Assembly (NCBI RefSeq): GCF_021502675.1
Contig: NZ_JAKFHA010000010.1
Location: forward strand, 1-64,000
From: Yinghuangia soli
GTDB taxonomy: Bacteria; Actinomycetota; Actinomycetes; Streptomycetales; Streptomycetaceae
Reading direction: 5' to 3'
Length of the DNA stretch: 64,000 bases
Translations under genes and position numbers: made by a program
The notes under the pieces: generated by a model
What the model was told of the DNA's origin: nothing
The model's database searches: none
The model's input: the letters and a program-made list of their open reading frames with translations, nothing else
Part shown: piece by piece, positions 36,101 to 43,765 of the stretch
Numbering within the stretch: the stretch's first letter is position 1
Layout: each line of letters starts with the position of its first letter

Positions 36101-36400
36101 ATCGACGCGTCCGGCGCATGGCACGTCACCGGTGAGGTCAAGGTCTCAGGCGGGGAGGACACCTGGCGTATGAGCCCCATCGTCAAAGTCGACGTTCGGT
36201 CGGGCCCGCGACCGGTCCTCGAATGGGCGGACCTGGTCGCGGTCAGCAATTGTCGCTTGGAGAACGGCGCACTGCTCTTTGCACCCGGAACCGGACGCGC
36301 GGTGTTCCAGGGCATCACCGATGTGTCGTCCCATCCGGTACGGGCGTCCCTGTCCGGGCTGGTCGTCGAACTTCAGCACAGCAAGGGCGGTGCGGCGTGA
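33107..36400 (+). CDS. Sigma-70 family factor fused to GHKL-type ATPase
   Basis: A single uninterrupted frame of 1097 residues joins two unrelated modules. After an acidic linker (about 80-107) the sigma part runs from region 1.2 (LLTDEEEVGLCLLFRA) to region 2 (LDYEDLAQHGMMALVRAVEKF, CRFSTYATWWIRQHITRAV near 233-250), region 3 (EPTLDDLAAACGFTTKKV) and region 4 (RTRQILLMRHGF, ITRERVRQIEKRALEDLR, to about 410). From about 440 on it looks like a GHKL ATPase: N-box LAREATQNSLDE (about 498-509), DDYNANGLTG (near 580) and the glycine box GGSYGLGKA (near 614), then about 450 residues of unknown fold. ATG at 33107 is favoured over GTG at 33092. It heads a three-gene operon divergent from drmA/drmB. 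The sigma and ATPase assignments rest on motifs; the joint function is unknown. Confidence 0.82.
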   Translation: MGVDGGGTILGRVDQASWDRLVALVRRFIAEGTDHRRALEQVVRAARLDARGMRSLYESVSATESEGFGPPRPPFAPDHPSERGEDFDEVGEVDDEFAEVDDAPPELASFRGTVRVLDLAVARRAARELLERDRWRRDPHRHLLTDEEEVGLCLLFRAAHGTTDPLPERYSATLAPDGEEQRALTAMVVHNKGLVHNQLQGLGLRYGALDYEDLAQHGMMALVRAVEKFDVSLGCRFSTYATWWIRQHITRAVVNEGTAIRLPVHVQAGIDKVRKQERIFRGRGVEPTLDDLAAACGFTTKKVADYLQLGGRAVLSLELPIGENSTLGDLVAVESRPVPGPEQALHSRFERDEILRLFDGCELAKRTRQILLMRHGFADGEPWTLDEIGRSLGITRERVRQIEKRALEDLRIEVGLPVDDQAAERALRRANRRKARDLTDRGVVDFGQTTEAAPVRLPEQEHTRTSAVWYHRPAHDDGGREFGNAAAFAFEADLEVLAREATQNSLDERDRRNDRPVTVRYTLHELTGDMLARFREAIRWDDLLPHYEAAAAQDQKVGRVIRAGLDAMSERDRLVLLRVDDYNANGLTGDDYDDGRFSAVVRRQLESRKSDASAGGSYGLGKATLWATSQLGLVLVNSTLSEPHEGNNRSRLIGRLDLPWREVAGRRFAGPAWFGRPDADADNPEVVRSWWGDAETVESLHLTRDGEEAGTSFLIVGAHDVASLAEAGQDSEAGVGDDDDSLERMHQRLVRALGRNFWAAMTAGADGRPLLEASVRTLRNGVVHLSEERVEPHVHQPARSRALKAFLSGATVDRITESGQVALARVSLKVPERDRIPGTAGEHRAVLLVTEATDADGRINQVTAMRGNRMTVKTSWVPGLPVGTNPFQAVLLVGRAAGDDAPFAAEAEEFLRSSEPPEHNKWGQTDELRMRYSPSAHRRIAALTTETNRAVHGLVAMPQEKKTTGTGNVGKRLKISGKPVAKAKGLIAPPKLVDLTAVIDASGAWHVTGEVKVSGGEDTWRMSPIVKVDVRSGPRPVLEWADLVAVSNCRLENGALLFAPGTGRAVFQGITDVSSHPVRASLSGLVVELQHSKGGAA

Positions 36401-37389
36401 AGATCTATCCGTATCCCCGGCTGACCGGGTCGGTTACGGCACGCGTCACTGCCGTGCGTCTGCGGGGCGCCGGTGACGTACGCGAGCAGCTGGAAAGCAG
36501 AAGCTGGTCGGTCGTCGAGCAAGTTGTGGCCTTGGGTACCGCCGAGCGCGACGACTGGCAGACCGTGAGAATCGGCTTGGCCGCGACCGTGCCGACCCGG
36601 GAGATCGAGACCAAGGGCCACTGGACGGATGTCTCCGTCGTCGCCGTGGTCACGGAAGGCACCACGAACACGCGCACCGCCGCCCGTCTGACATCTACCG
36701 ACGACAGTGGCAGGGACTGGAGCGGCGAGATCGAACTCGATCGTGCCGACCACCTGGACCGAGCGTCGTTGGCCGTGCACGTGGTGGCCATGGTCGACGG
36801 GCAGGCCGGGCGTGTGATCGCCTCCACCGACCAGGACTGGCTGATCGACATGGCCGCTGCCGCCCCCTTGAGGGAACGACAACTCGACGTCAGCACAGTC
36901 AGTTTCGTCCGTGGCACGGAGTGGCTTCGGAGTTTTCGGGACGCGCCATGGGTCGTGGACACGTCGGGTCGTATGCCGGCCGTTCGACTCAACTCGGATT
37001 TCGAGGGGCTCGTGGCACTCGTGGAGTCCAGCGGATCGCAGGTCGAACGAGCCGTGGGCGAGATGTTGTTGGCACAGATGTGCGCAGATGTATGGACTGC
37101 GGTTTTTCATACGGCGATCGGCGACCTGGAAGTCGAGGACGACGGCACTCCCCTGTTTCCGGCCGATTGGCGGGGGGCGGTGCTGCGCGAGATGCTCCCG
37201 GACATCGTCCCCGGCCGGTCGGACGAGGATGCTCTGCGTGAGGTGCACACCCGACGTACCGGAGAGGGGAGTTGGGCGAATCTGCAGCCACGCATCCAAT
37301 ATGCGGCGGCGCGCCGTGCCGACGTTCCTCGAACTTTGGCCTCGACCGTCCGTGATCTCGAACGAATCGCACAGGAGACCGACGCGTGA
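36397..37389 (+). CDS. Unknown protein co-transcribed with the sigma-GHKL fusion
   Basis: A 330-residue soluble protein with no family I recognise. The first half is strand-rich (MKIYPYPRLTGSVTARVTAVRL, TVRIGLAATVPTREIETKGHW, SVVAVVTEGTTNTRTAARLTS). The second half is helical (AVGEMLLAQMCADVWTAVFHTAIGDLEVE; TLASTVRDLERIA). GTG at 36397 overlaps the stop of the sigma-GHKL gene and its own stop overlaps the next start, both by GTGA, so the three products are made together and probably interact. No membrane segment, signal or nuclease motif is seen. Confidence 0.7.
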   Translation: MKIYPYPRLTGSVTARVTAVRLRGAGDVREQLESRSWSVVEQVVALGTAERDDWQTVRIGLAATVPTREIETKGHWTDVSVVAVVTEGTTNTRTAARLTSTDDSGRDWSGEIELDRADHLDRASLAVHVVAMVDGQAGRVIASTDQDWLIDMAAAAPLRERQLDVSTVSFVRGTEWLRSFRDAPWVVDTSGRMPAVRLNSDFEGLVALVESSGSQVERAVGEMLLAQMCADVWTAVFHTAIGDLEVEDDGTPLFPADWRGAVLREMLPDIVPGRSDEDALREVHTRRTGEGSWANLQPRIQYAAARRADVPRTLASTVRDLERIAQETDA

Positions 37390-38276
37390 CCTCGCGCCCC
37401 GAGTACCTTCCGGAACGGCTTGCGCTGCTCTCCGACCTGCAGGCCGCCGAGTTTGTCACCGTGGGGCTGCTCGAGGGACGCGATGACGTTCCTTCCATCG
37501 CCCTCAACAAGGTGGCCGAACCGCTGCCTGGCGACGACGCTCGATCGCGCCTTCATCGGGTGCGTGACCTGATCGACCATGCGCTCGTCAGGTTTCGGGG
37601 CGCGCCCCGGCCCACTGTGGCCGACGCGTGGCTCGCGCCACGCCTGCACGAGACCCTTCGCCTGACCCGCCGGGAGGCAGCCGAGAAGTCGTTCTGGACG
37701 TACTTGGCCTTGGGCGTGGCGCCGGACTACGTCGTGTGGCGCCATCAGTCCGAGGCGAAAGGGGACACGTCACATGGTCGCGTGGCGCGTGATCGGTTCT
37801 TCGGCGCGCACTACAAGCAGGCGTTCGCGCGGCTCTGGTGGGCGGCCGAGCTGTTCCGCGAGGGTTCCGACTATCGACCTGTGACCGTGGCCTGCAGCAA
37901 CCAGGACATGCTCAACTCCGCGCTTCGGTTGGACGTGATCGACCATCGCCCTACCGCGCTGGCGCTGGTCAGGTTGCTGGAGCGGGGGATCGTGCGGACC
38001 GGCCGCGACGTGAACGCCTTGACCTCCGCCGTCAATGCCGCGGCGGCGACCCTGATGTACGACGTCGTCGCTCCGGATGTGGAACGTGACGGGGAACCGA
38101 TGCGGGACTGGATCGCCACTGCCGAATCGGCTCTTCCGTCGCCTCGGGAAGTTCTTCCGGAGGGTCCCGAGGAGCAGCCGGCTCCGGAGAAATCCGTCGA
38201 ATGGCTCGCCGGTCACTTCGCCGAGCTGTTCGCCGACACCGAGGTCAGGGGGAGGGTTTCGAACGCCGGCGACTGA
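37386..38276 (+). CDS. DUF6339-like protein of the defence island
   Basis: A 296-residue helical protein. Features are RDLIDHALVRFRGAPRPTVADAWLAPRLHETLRLTRREAAEKSFWTYL split over residues 60-107, then APDYVVWRHQ and RDRFFGAHYKQAFARLWWAAELFREGSDY. It resembles DUF6339, which occurs in actinobacterial DrmB neighbourhoods; the function is unknown. The aromatic and charged motifs may mark a conserved surface. GTG at 37386 overlaps the upstream stop. Its last 32 nt overlap, in opposite orientation, the end of the methyltransferase gene. Confidence 0.68.
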   Translation: MTSRPEYLPERLALLSDLQAAEFVTVGLLEGRDDVPSIALNKVAEPLPGDDARSRLHRVRDLIDHALVRFRGAPRPTVADAWLAPRLHETLRLTRREAAEKSFWTYLALGVAPDYVVWRHQSEAKGDTSHGRVARDRFFGAHYKQAFARLWWAAELFREGSDYRPVTVACSNQDMLNSALRLDVIDHRPTALALVRLLERGIVRTGRDVNALTSAVNAAAATLMYDVVAPDVERDGEPMRDWIATAESALPSPREVLPEGPEEQPAPEKSVEWLAGHFAELFADTEVRGRVSNAGD

Positions 38277-39558
38277 CCTTGTGCGAGTCGGGGGGGCAGG
38301 TGCTTCGGTCGCCGCATCCGATCCGCCGCAACGCGTCGGTGGTCGGCTGCGGGACCGGGGGCCAGGATTGCGCGGCCGTGAGTTCGCCGTCCGAGGGGGC
38401 GCTGTCGCGCAAGGCCATCCCGAGAATGTGCATGCCCAGCCGTGGCGGCACGGCATTGCCGACCTGCTGGCTCTGGTCCTTGCCCGACCAGGGGAAGTTG
38501 TGCGGGAAGGTCTGGAGGACCCCCGCCTCGGGGATGGTGAACCGGTCGCCGCGCTCGGCTTCGTGGTCCGCGCCGACCTTGTGGATGCGGTTGCGGGAGA
38601 TCTTGCCGGTCACCGTGAACGCCGGTTCGGTGGACAGGCGCTTGCCCCGCTTCTTCGGATCGCCTCCGGAGCCGTAGTTCGAGACCACGAAGAACTTCGT
38701 CTCGCCACCCGTTCGGAGGCGGGACACATTCACAGGAGAGTTCGGAAGCTTGCTCGCCGCGTCGAGGGCGTCCGCCATCGAGACCCAAGGACGTTTGCCG
38801 GTGGGAAGTTCGGCGCCGGACGAGAAGAGGCCGGCCGGGGCTTCGCCGCGCCTGCCACGATGCAGCTCGAAGGCCCGATGGGTCGCCTCGAGAGCCGTGA
38901 CGGCCCCGAGCTCAGGCAGCCGAGCGATGAGCACGGCTCGGGTACGTGTCTGCGGGACCCCGAACTGCTCGGTCTTCAGTTCCCAGCACTCGGCCTCGTA
39001 CTTGATTCCCTGAAGACGGCCCTCACCGCTGCGCAGCAGGGTCCGGTAGACCTCCCACAGCGGCCCGACCGTGGGCACCTGCTCCAGGATTATCACGCGG
39101 TACGGGCTGCGGTCCTTGGTCTCGATGGCTTTGAGGAGCCATCGCAAGGGCTCCAGAACCAAGGCGGTGCGTGGGTCGAGATCGGCGAGCTCTTTGTCGA
39201 TCGTGGCCTCGTCCTCCCCGGCCACGAGTCGATGGAGGAAGTCCTCCACAGTCTTCAGGGCGCGTCGCCCGGCACCTCTTCCCGCAACCGAGAAGGACTG
39301 GCAAGGCGGCCCGCCAGTGAGAACGTCGACCGATTCGGGGACCTCGTCGAAGCGCGTCTTGCGCATCACCCGGACATCGGCGTGGAAGGTCGGAAGACCT
39401 GCCGCGTAGCGCGTCTCGCAGGCGTTCAGGTCCCACTCGACGCCGATACTTTTGTAACCCAGGAAGTGTGCGGCGACATCGAGCCCGCCGGGACCGGCGA
39501 ACAGATCCAGAATGCGGATCCCGTCGAGATCATGGACCTGTTTCCCCGGGCTGTTCAT
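38245..39558 (-). CDS. drmMII: DNA (cytosine-5) methyltransferase, DrmMII type
   Basis: A 437-residue m5C methyltransferase that should mark host DNA against the island's restriction activity. Motif I is ILDLFAGPGGLDVAAHFLG, motif IV TGGPPCQSFSVAGRG with the catalytic cysteine, motif VI ILEQVPTVGP (EQV instead of ENV), motif VIII QTRTRAVLIA and motif X QVGNAVPPRLGMHI; the target-recognition region lies between VIII and X. The assignment as DrmMII (class 2 DISARM) rests on context. ATG at 39558 has no ribosome-binding site, but TAGACT lies 8 nt upstream, so the transcript may be leaderless. The 3' end overlaps the DUF6339-like gene tail to tail. Confidence 0.88.
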   Translation of the reverse strand: MNSPGKQVHDLDGIRILDLFAGPGGLDVAAHFLGYKSIGVEWDLNACETRYAAGLPTFHADVRVMRKTRFDEVPESVDVLTGGPPCQSFSVAGRGAGRRALKTVEDFLHRLVAGEDEATIDKELADLDPRTALVLEPLRWLLKAIETKDRSPYRVIILEQVPTVGPLWEVYRTLLRSGEGRLQGIKYEAECWELKTEQFGVPQTRTRAVLIARLPELGAVTALEATHRAFELHRGRRGEAPAGLFSSGAELPTGKRPWVSMADALDAASKLPNSPVNVSRLRTGGETKFFVVSNYGSGGDPKKRGKRLSTEPAFTVTGKISRNRIHKVGADHEAERGDRFTIPEAGVLQTFPHNFPWSGKDQSQQVGNAVPPRLGMHILGMALRDSAPSDGELTAAQSWPPVPQPTTDALRRIGCGDRSTCPPDSHKVSRRRSKPSP

Positions 39559-39689
39559 GGGGCTGGAGTCTAGACGCCAGGGACGACGTCGGCCGATGCG
39601 GCGGTGCGAGTCACCGGTACTGATGAAGTCCGCGGCCGTTCGAGCCGGATCGGACGTCGGCGGGGAGCATGTCACCGAGCGCACCATGC

Positions 39690-39725
39690 GAAGAGCCCCG
39701 CCGGATTTCTCCGGCGGGGCTCTTC
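39690..39725 (-). terminator. Terminator after tRNA-Pro
   Basis: Perfect 15-bp stem GAAGAGCCCCGCCGG (39690-39704) with CCGGCGGGGCTCTTC (39711-39725) and a 6-nt loop, just downstream of the tRNA on the minus strand. The rest of the gap to the methyltransferase start (39559-39689) holds no recognisable gene. Confidence 0.8.
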
Positions 39726-39737
39726 ATACATCTCACG

Positions 39738-39811
<74 letters not shown>

Positions 39812-39884
39812 TTTGATGCGCGTTCAGCTTAGCGGACCTGGGGGCTGAGGCGAAATCCGGTTTAGGCCGGGGCGAAAGTGCAGG

Positions 39885-40781
39885 TCAGGCGGGGGTCAGG
39901 GTCATGAGGGTGGCTTCCGGGGGGCAGGCGAAGCGGAAGCGGGCGTAGCGGGACGTACCGCAGCCGGCGGAGACGTGGAGGTAGGTCTCGTTGCCGGCGG
40001 ACTCGTAGCGCGAGAGGCCCTTGGCGCGCTTGCGGTCGAGGTCGCAGTTGGTGGTGAGGGCGCCGTAGAAGGGGACGCAGACCTGGCCGCCGTGGGTGTG
40101 GCCCGCGATGACGAGGGGGTAGCCCTCGGCGGTGAAGGCGTCCAGGGCGCGGCGGTAGGGGGCGTGGACGACGGCGAGGGAGAGCTGTGCGGCGCGGTCG
40201 GGGCCGCCGGCCACGAGCTCGTAGCGGTCCCGGTCGATGTGCGGGTCGTCGAGGCCGACCAGTTCGATCTCGGCGCCGTCGAGCTTGAGGCGGCCGCGGG
40301 CGTTGTTGAGGTTCTCCCAGCCGGCCCGGTCGAAGCCGTCGCGCAGCTCCTGCCAGGGGTTCTCCGGGCCGAGGGTGCGGGTGCCGTCGTCGCGGCGCAG
40401 GTAGCCGGTGGGGTCCTTGGGGCGCGGGCCGAAGTAGTCGTTCGAGCCGAAGACGTACGCGCCGGGCAGGTCCATCAGCGGGGTGAGCGCGTCGAGGGTC
40501 TCCAGGACCGCCTCGGGGTCGGAGAGGTTGTCGCCGGTGTTGAGCACGAAGTCGGGCTTGAGGGCGGCCAGTCGGCGCAGCCAGTCCTGCTTCTTGCGCT
40601 GCCCGCACACCATGTGGATGTCGGAGACCTGGAGCACGCGCAGCGGGCGCATGCCGCGGGGGAGGACCGGCACCTCCACGCGGCGCAGGCGGAAGGAGCG
40701 GGCCTCGTAGGCGGCTGCGTAGGTCAGGCAGGCAGCCCCCGTGGCGGCGATGCCCAGCGGCAGCGCAAACTTCGTGTCCAT
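39885..40781 (-). CDS. Metallophosphoesterase
   Basis: A 298-residue calcineurin-like phosphoesterase with an N-terminal hydrophobic segment (LPLGIAATGAACLTYAAAYEARSF) that probably anchors it on the membrane. Metal ligands are seen in VLQVSDIHMVCGQ, FVLNTGDNLSD, GSNDYFGP (in place of GNHE), VVHAP and IAGHTHGGQV. The substrate is unknown. The same gene stands next to ponA2/whiB4 in mycobacteria, so this opens the conserved core block. Confidence 0.9.
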   Translation of the reverse strand: MDTKFALPLGIAATGAACLTYAAAYEARSFRLRRVEVPVLPRGMRPLRVLQVSDIHMVCGQRKKQDWLRRLAALKPDFVLNTGDNLSDPEAVLETLDALTPLMDLPGAYVFGSNDYFGPRPKDPTGYLRRDDGTRTLGPENPWQELRDGFDRAGWENLNNARGRLKLDGAEIELVGLDDPHIDRDRYELVAGGPDRAAQLSLAVVHAPYRRALDAFTAEGYPLVIAGHTHGGQVCVPFYGALTTNCDLDRKRAKGLSRYESAGNETYLHVSAGCGTSRYARFRFACPPEATLMTLTPA

Positions 40782-40904
40782 TCTTCTTATGGTTCCAGAG
40801 GATGGCCTGGGCCGGGAGCCGCTGGTCCGGGGGCTTTGGGCCGGAAGGCGGGCACGCGGCTAATTGGGTGGGGAGCGGAACGGGGCGGCTGCGACACTGG
40901 GGGC

Positions 40905-41360
40905 ATGAGTACCTTCAAGAGCCGTCTCCAGAGCGACCTCACCGAGGCCATCCGGGCCCGTGACGAGCTGCGTTCCTCGACCCTGCGCCTCACGCTGACC
41001 GCGGTCACCAACGAGGAGGTCGCGGGCAAGGAAGCGCGGACGCTCTCCGACGACGAGGTGCTGAAGATCGTCGTGCGCGAGGCGAAGAAGCGCCGCGAGG
41101 CGGCGGAGGCGTTCGAGCAGGGCGGGCGTGCCGAGTCGGCCGCGCGGGAGCGGGCCGAGGGCGAGATCCTCGCCGAGTACCTGCCCAAGCAGCTGGACGA
41201 CGCGGAGCTGAAGGAGATCGTCGCGGCCGCCATCGCGGAGACCGGCGCCTCGGGCCCGTCCGCGATGGGTGCGGTCATGAAGGTCGTGCGGCCGAAGGTC
41301 GGGGACCGCGCCGAGGGCGGCCGGATCGCCGCGGAGATCAAGAGCCAGCTGGCGGGCTGA
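40905..41360 (+). CDS. GatB/YqeY domain-containing protein
   Basis: A 151-residue cytosolic protein, the stand-alone YqeY type related to the tail of GatB. It shows FKSRLQSDLTEAIRARDELRSSTLRLTLTAVTNEEV, the DDEVLKIVVREAKKRREAAEAFEQGGR helix, EILAEYLPKQLDD and SAMGAVMKVVRPKVGDRAEGGRIA. A tRNA-related role is suspected for the family, not proven. ATG at 40905 is the first usable start. Confidence 0.9.
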   Translation: MSTFKSRLQSDLTEAIRARDELRSSTLRLTLTAVTNEEVAGKEARTLSDDEVLKIVVREAKKRREAAEAFEQGGRAESAARERAEGEILAEYLPKQLDDAELKEIVAAAIAETGASGPSAMGAVMKVVRPKVGDRAEGGRIAAEIKSQLAG

Positions 41361-41394
41361 CGCCGCGCGGCGCGGAGCCGCCGGGAAACGCACG

Positions 41395-41436
41395 ACGCCG
41401 GGTGCTGCGTAAGGCGACTTACGCGGCACCCGGCGT
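41395..41436. terminator. Bidirectional terminator between YqeY and PBP genes
   Basis: A 19-bp stem (41395-41413 with 41418-41436; arms ACGCCGGGTGCTGCGTAAG and CTTACGCGGCACCCGGCGT) with one G-T pair and loop GCGA, followed by CTTTG. It serves both convergent genes. Confidence 0.85.
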
Positions 41437-41491
41437 CTTTGTGCCGGTGTACTCCTCGGGCCGGGAAGCCGGCTCGAGGAGCGCGGTACTA

Positions 41492-43765
41492 CTAGCGGGG
41501 CTGGCCTCCCGGACCGCCGGGGCCGCCCGGTCCGCCGGGCTGGCCCGGCTGCCCCGGCTGGCCGCCGGGGTTGTTCGGGTCCTCGGGCTTGCCGTCGTCG
41601 GGCTTCGGGTGCTGCTCGGCCGGTGGCGGTATCACGCCCTGCGGCACCGGGGTGAAGTTGAGCTTCTGCTGGCCCGCCAGGGCCTGGCTCATGGCGTCTT
41701 TCCAGATCGGACCGGGGATCGCGCCACCGAAGACCTGGGTGCGCTTCTGCCCGCCGATGTAGATGCCGCCGGGCGGCTCCATGGTGGTGGGCTTCTTGGG
41801 GTGGCCGACCCAGACCGCGGTGGAGAGCTGCGGGGTGTAGCCGACGAACCAGGCGTTGGTCTTCTTGTCGGTGGTACCAGTCTTGCCGGCATTGGCGCGG
41901 TCCGGCAGACCGGCCTTGGTGCCGGTGCCGCTCTCCGTCACGCCGGTGAGCAGCTCGTTGATGATGTCGGCGTTCTCCGGCTTCATCAGCTGGCGGCAGT
42001 TCGCCTCCGGGACCGGCATCTTGCTGCCGTCCAGGCGGGCGACCTCGGTGATGACGACCGGCGCGCAGTACTTGCCGCGGGCGGCGAAGGTGGCGTACGC
42101 GTTGGCCATGCTCAGCGGGGTGACCGTCTCACTGCCCAGGGTCAGCGAGGGGACCTGGCTCAGCGGCTTGCCGTCGCCGACCGTCACGCCCATGCTCTGC
42201 GCGAGCGTGGCGACCGGGCAGATGCCGACGCTCTGCTCCAGCATGACGAAGTAGGTGTTGATCGAGTACTTGAGCGCGGTCTGCATGTCGTACGTGCCGA
42301 ACTCGCTCTGGGTCTCGTTCTTCAGACCCTTTTTGCCGTCCCAGCCGTCACCCTTGGTCTTGCCTTCGCAGGTGCTGAACCACTGGTCGTCGAACTTCAT
42401 GATGTACGACGAGGTCGTGTACTTGGTGCCGGGGCCCAAGTTGGCCTCCAGCGCCGCGGCCGCGGTGATCGGCTTGAACGTCGAGCCGGGCTGGAAGCCC
42501 AGCGCCGAGCCGCCCATGTCCTTGCCCACCGAGTAGTTGATGGACGTCTCGTTGGCGTTCTCGTCGAAGCCGTACGGCCGGCTCTGCGCCATCGCCTTGA
42601 TCTTGCCGGTGCCCGGCTCGACCATCACGATCGCGTCCGCGACGTCTTCCTTCTGCAGCACGCCCTTGGTGGCCGCCTTGTAGGCCGCCTCCTGCATCTT
42701 CGGGTCGAGCGTGGTCTTGATGCGCAGACCGCCGGCGCGCCACAGCGCGTCGCGCTCCTCCTGGGTCTTGCCGAAGACCGGGTCCTTCTGCATGACGTTC
42801 TCGACGTAGTCGCAGAAGAACGCCGCGCCGTTGGCCGCGTTCGCCATCATGCAGCCCTGCTGCAGCGGCTGGACCTTGAGGTTGAGCTCGGTGGCCTTGG
42901 CGGCGTCGACCTCTTCGCGCGAGGCGACGTTCAGTTCGGCCATGCGCTGCAGCACGATGTTGCGGCGCTCCTTGGCGGCCACCGGCTGCGTGATCGGGTC
43001 GTACTTGGTCGGCGCGTTGACGATGCCGGCCAGCAGTGCCGCCTCGGGCAGCGTCAGGTCCTTGGCCTTCTTGCCGAAGTAGCGGTACGAAGCGGCCTCG
43101 ACGCCGAAGGCGCGCTGGCCGAACGGGATGATGTTGAGGTAGCGCTCGAGGATCTCGTTCTTGCTGAAGCGCTGCTCCATCCCGATCGCGTACTTCAGCT
43201 CCTTGATCTTCCGGGAGAGCTCCTGCTTGGTGGCGTCGGCCACCTTGGCGGGGTCGTCGCCGGCGAGTTCGACGAAGATGTTCTTCACGTACTGCTGGGT
43301 CAGGCTGGAGCCGCCCTGCACCTCGCCGCCGGACTGGTTCTTGATCAGCGCGCGCAGCGTGCCCTTGAGGTCGATCGGCCCGTGCTGGTAGAACCGCGAG
43401 TCCTCGATGGCCACGATGGCCTTCTGCATCTGCGGCGAGATCTCGTTCAGGTCGACGAGGATGCGGTAGCGCTTGTACACGGTCGCGAGCGCGTTCCCGG
43501 CCGCGTCGTAGATGTACGACGGCTGGGCCAGGAACGGCGCCTCGAGCTCGTTCGGGAAGTCGTCGAAGTTCTCCGCACCGGCTTTCGCGGACAGCCCGAG
43601 GCCTCCGACGATGGGCAGGGCGATCCCCGCGACGAGTGCACCGGCCAGGATGCTGGCACCGATGAAGGCCGCCAGGCGGCCGGTGAAGCCTATGAACGAC
43701 TTGGGGCGCGCGGGACCTCGACCGGGGGCGCCGGGGCGGGTCGTGCCGGAGGGGGTACGGGCCAT
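41492..43765 (-). CDS. Class A penicillin-binding protein (transglycosylase/transpeptidase)
   Basis: A 757-residue bifunctional peptidoglycan synthase, orthologue by context of mycobacterial PonA2. A short cytoplasmic start and a membrane helix (GRLAAFIGASILAGALVAGIALPIVGG) precede the glycosyltransferase (EDSRFYQHGPIDLKGTLRA, QGGSSLTQQYVKN, KNEILERYLNIIPFG) and the transpeptidase (SxxK in QPGSTFKPITAA, SxN in KYSINTYF, KTG in AGKTGTTDKKTNAWFVGYTP). The tail is Pro/Gly-rich. ATG at 43765 lacks a ribosome-binding site but has TAGTCT 7 nt upstream, so the message may be leaderless. Confidence 0.93.
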   Translation of the reverse strand: MARTPSGTTRPGAPGRGPARPKSFIGFTGRLAAFIGASILAGALVAGIALPIVGGLGLSAKAGAENFDDFPNELEAPFLAQPSYIYDAAGNALATVYKRYRILVDLNEISPQMQKAIVAIEDSRFYQHGPIDLKGTLRALIKNQSGGEVQGGSSLTQQYVKNIFVELAGDDPAKVADATKQELSRKIKELKYAIGMEQRFSKNEILERYLNIIPFGQRAFGVEAASYRYFGKKAKDLTLPEAALLAGIVNAPTKYDPITQPVAAKERRNIVLQRMAELNVASREEVDAAKATELNLKVQPLQQGCMMANAANGAAFFCDYVENVMQKDPVFGKTQEERDALWRAGGLRIKTTLDPKMQEAAYKAATKGVLQKEDVADAIVMVEPGTGKIKAMAQSRPYGFDENANETSINYSVGKDMGGSALGFQPGSTFKPITAAAALEANLGPGTKYTTSSYIMKFDDQWFSTCEGKTKGDGWDGKKGLKNETQSEFGTYDMQTALKYSINTYFVMLEQSVGICPVATLAQSMGVTVGDGKPLSQVPSLTLGSETVTPLSMANAYATFAARGKYCAPVVITEVARLDGSKMPVPEANCRQLMKPENADIINELLTGVTESGTGTKAGLPDRANAGKTGTTDKKTNAWFVGYTPQLSTAVWVGHPKKPTTMEPPGGIYIGGQKRTQVFGGAIPGPIWKDAMSQALAGQQKLNFTPVPQGVIPPPAEQHPKPDDGKPEDPNNPGGQPGQPGQPGGPGGPGGPGGQPR

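Noticed and set aside
33107-36400. Sigma-GHKL fusion as a frameshift or assembly artefact
   Set aside because: The frame is open for 1097 codons with uniform codon use, and a linker rather than an abrupt junction joins the modules; nothing points to an artefact.
25099-39737. Search for att duplication of the tRNA-Pro end
   Set aside because: The left border contains no copy of the tRNA 3' sequence, and no integrase gene lies in the island, so I do not call an integrative element.
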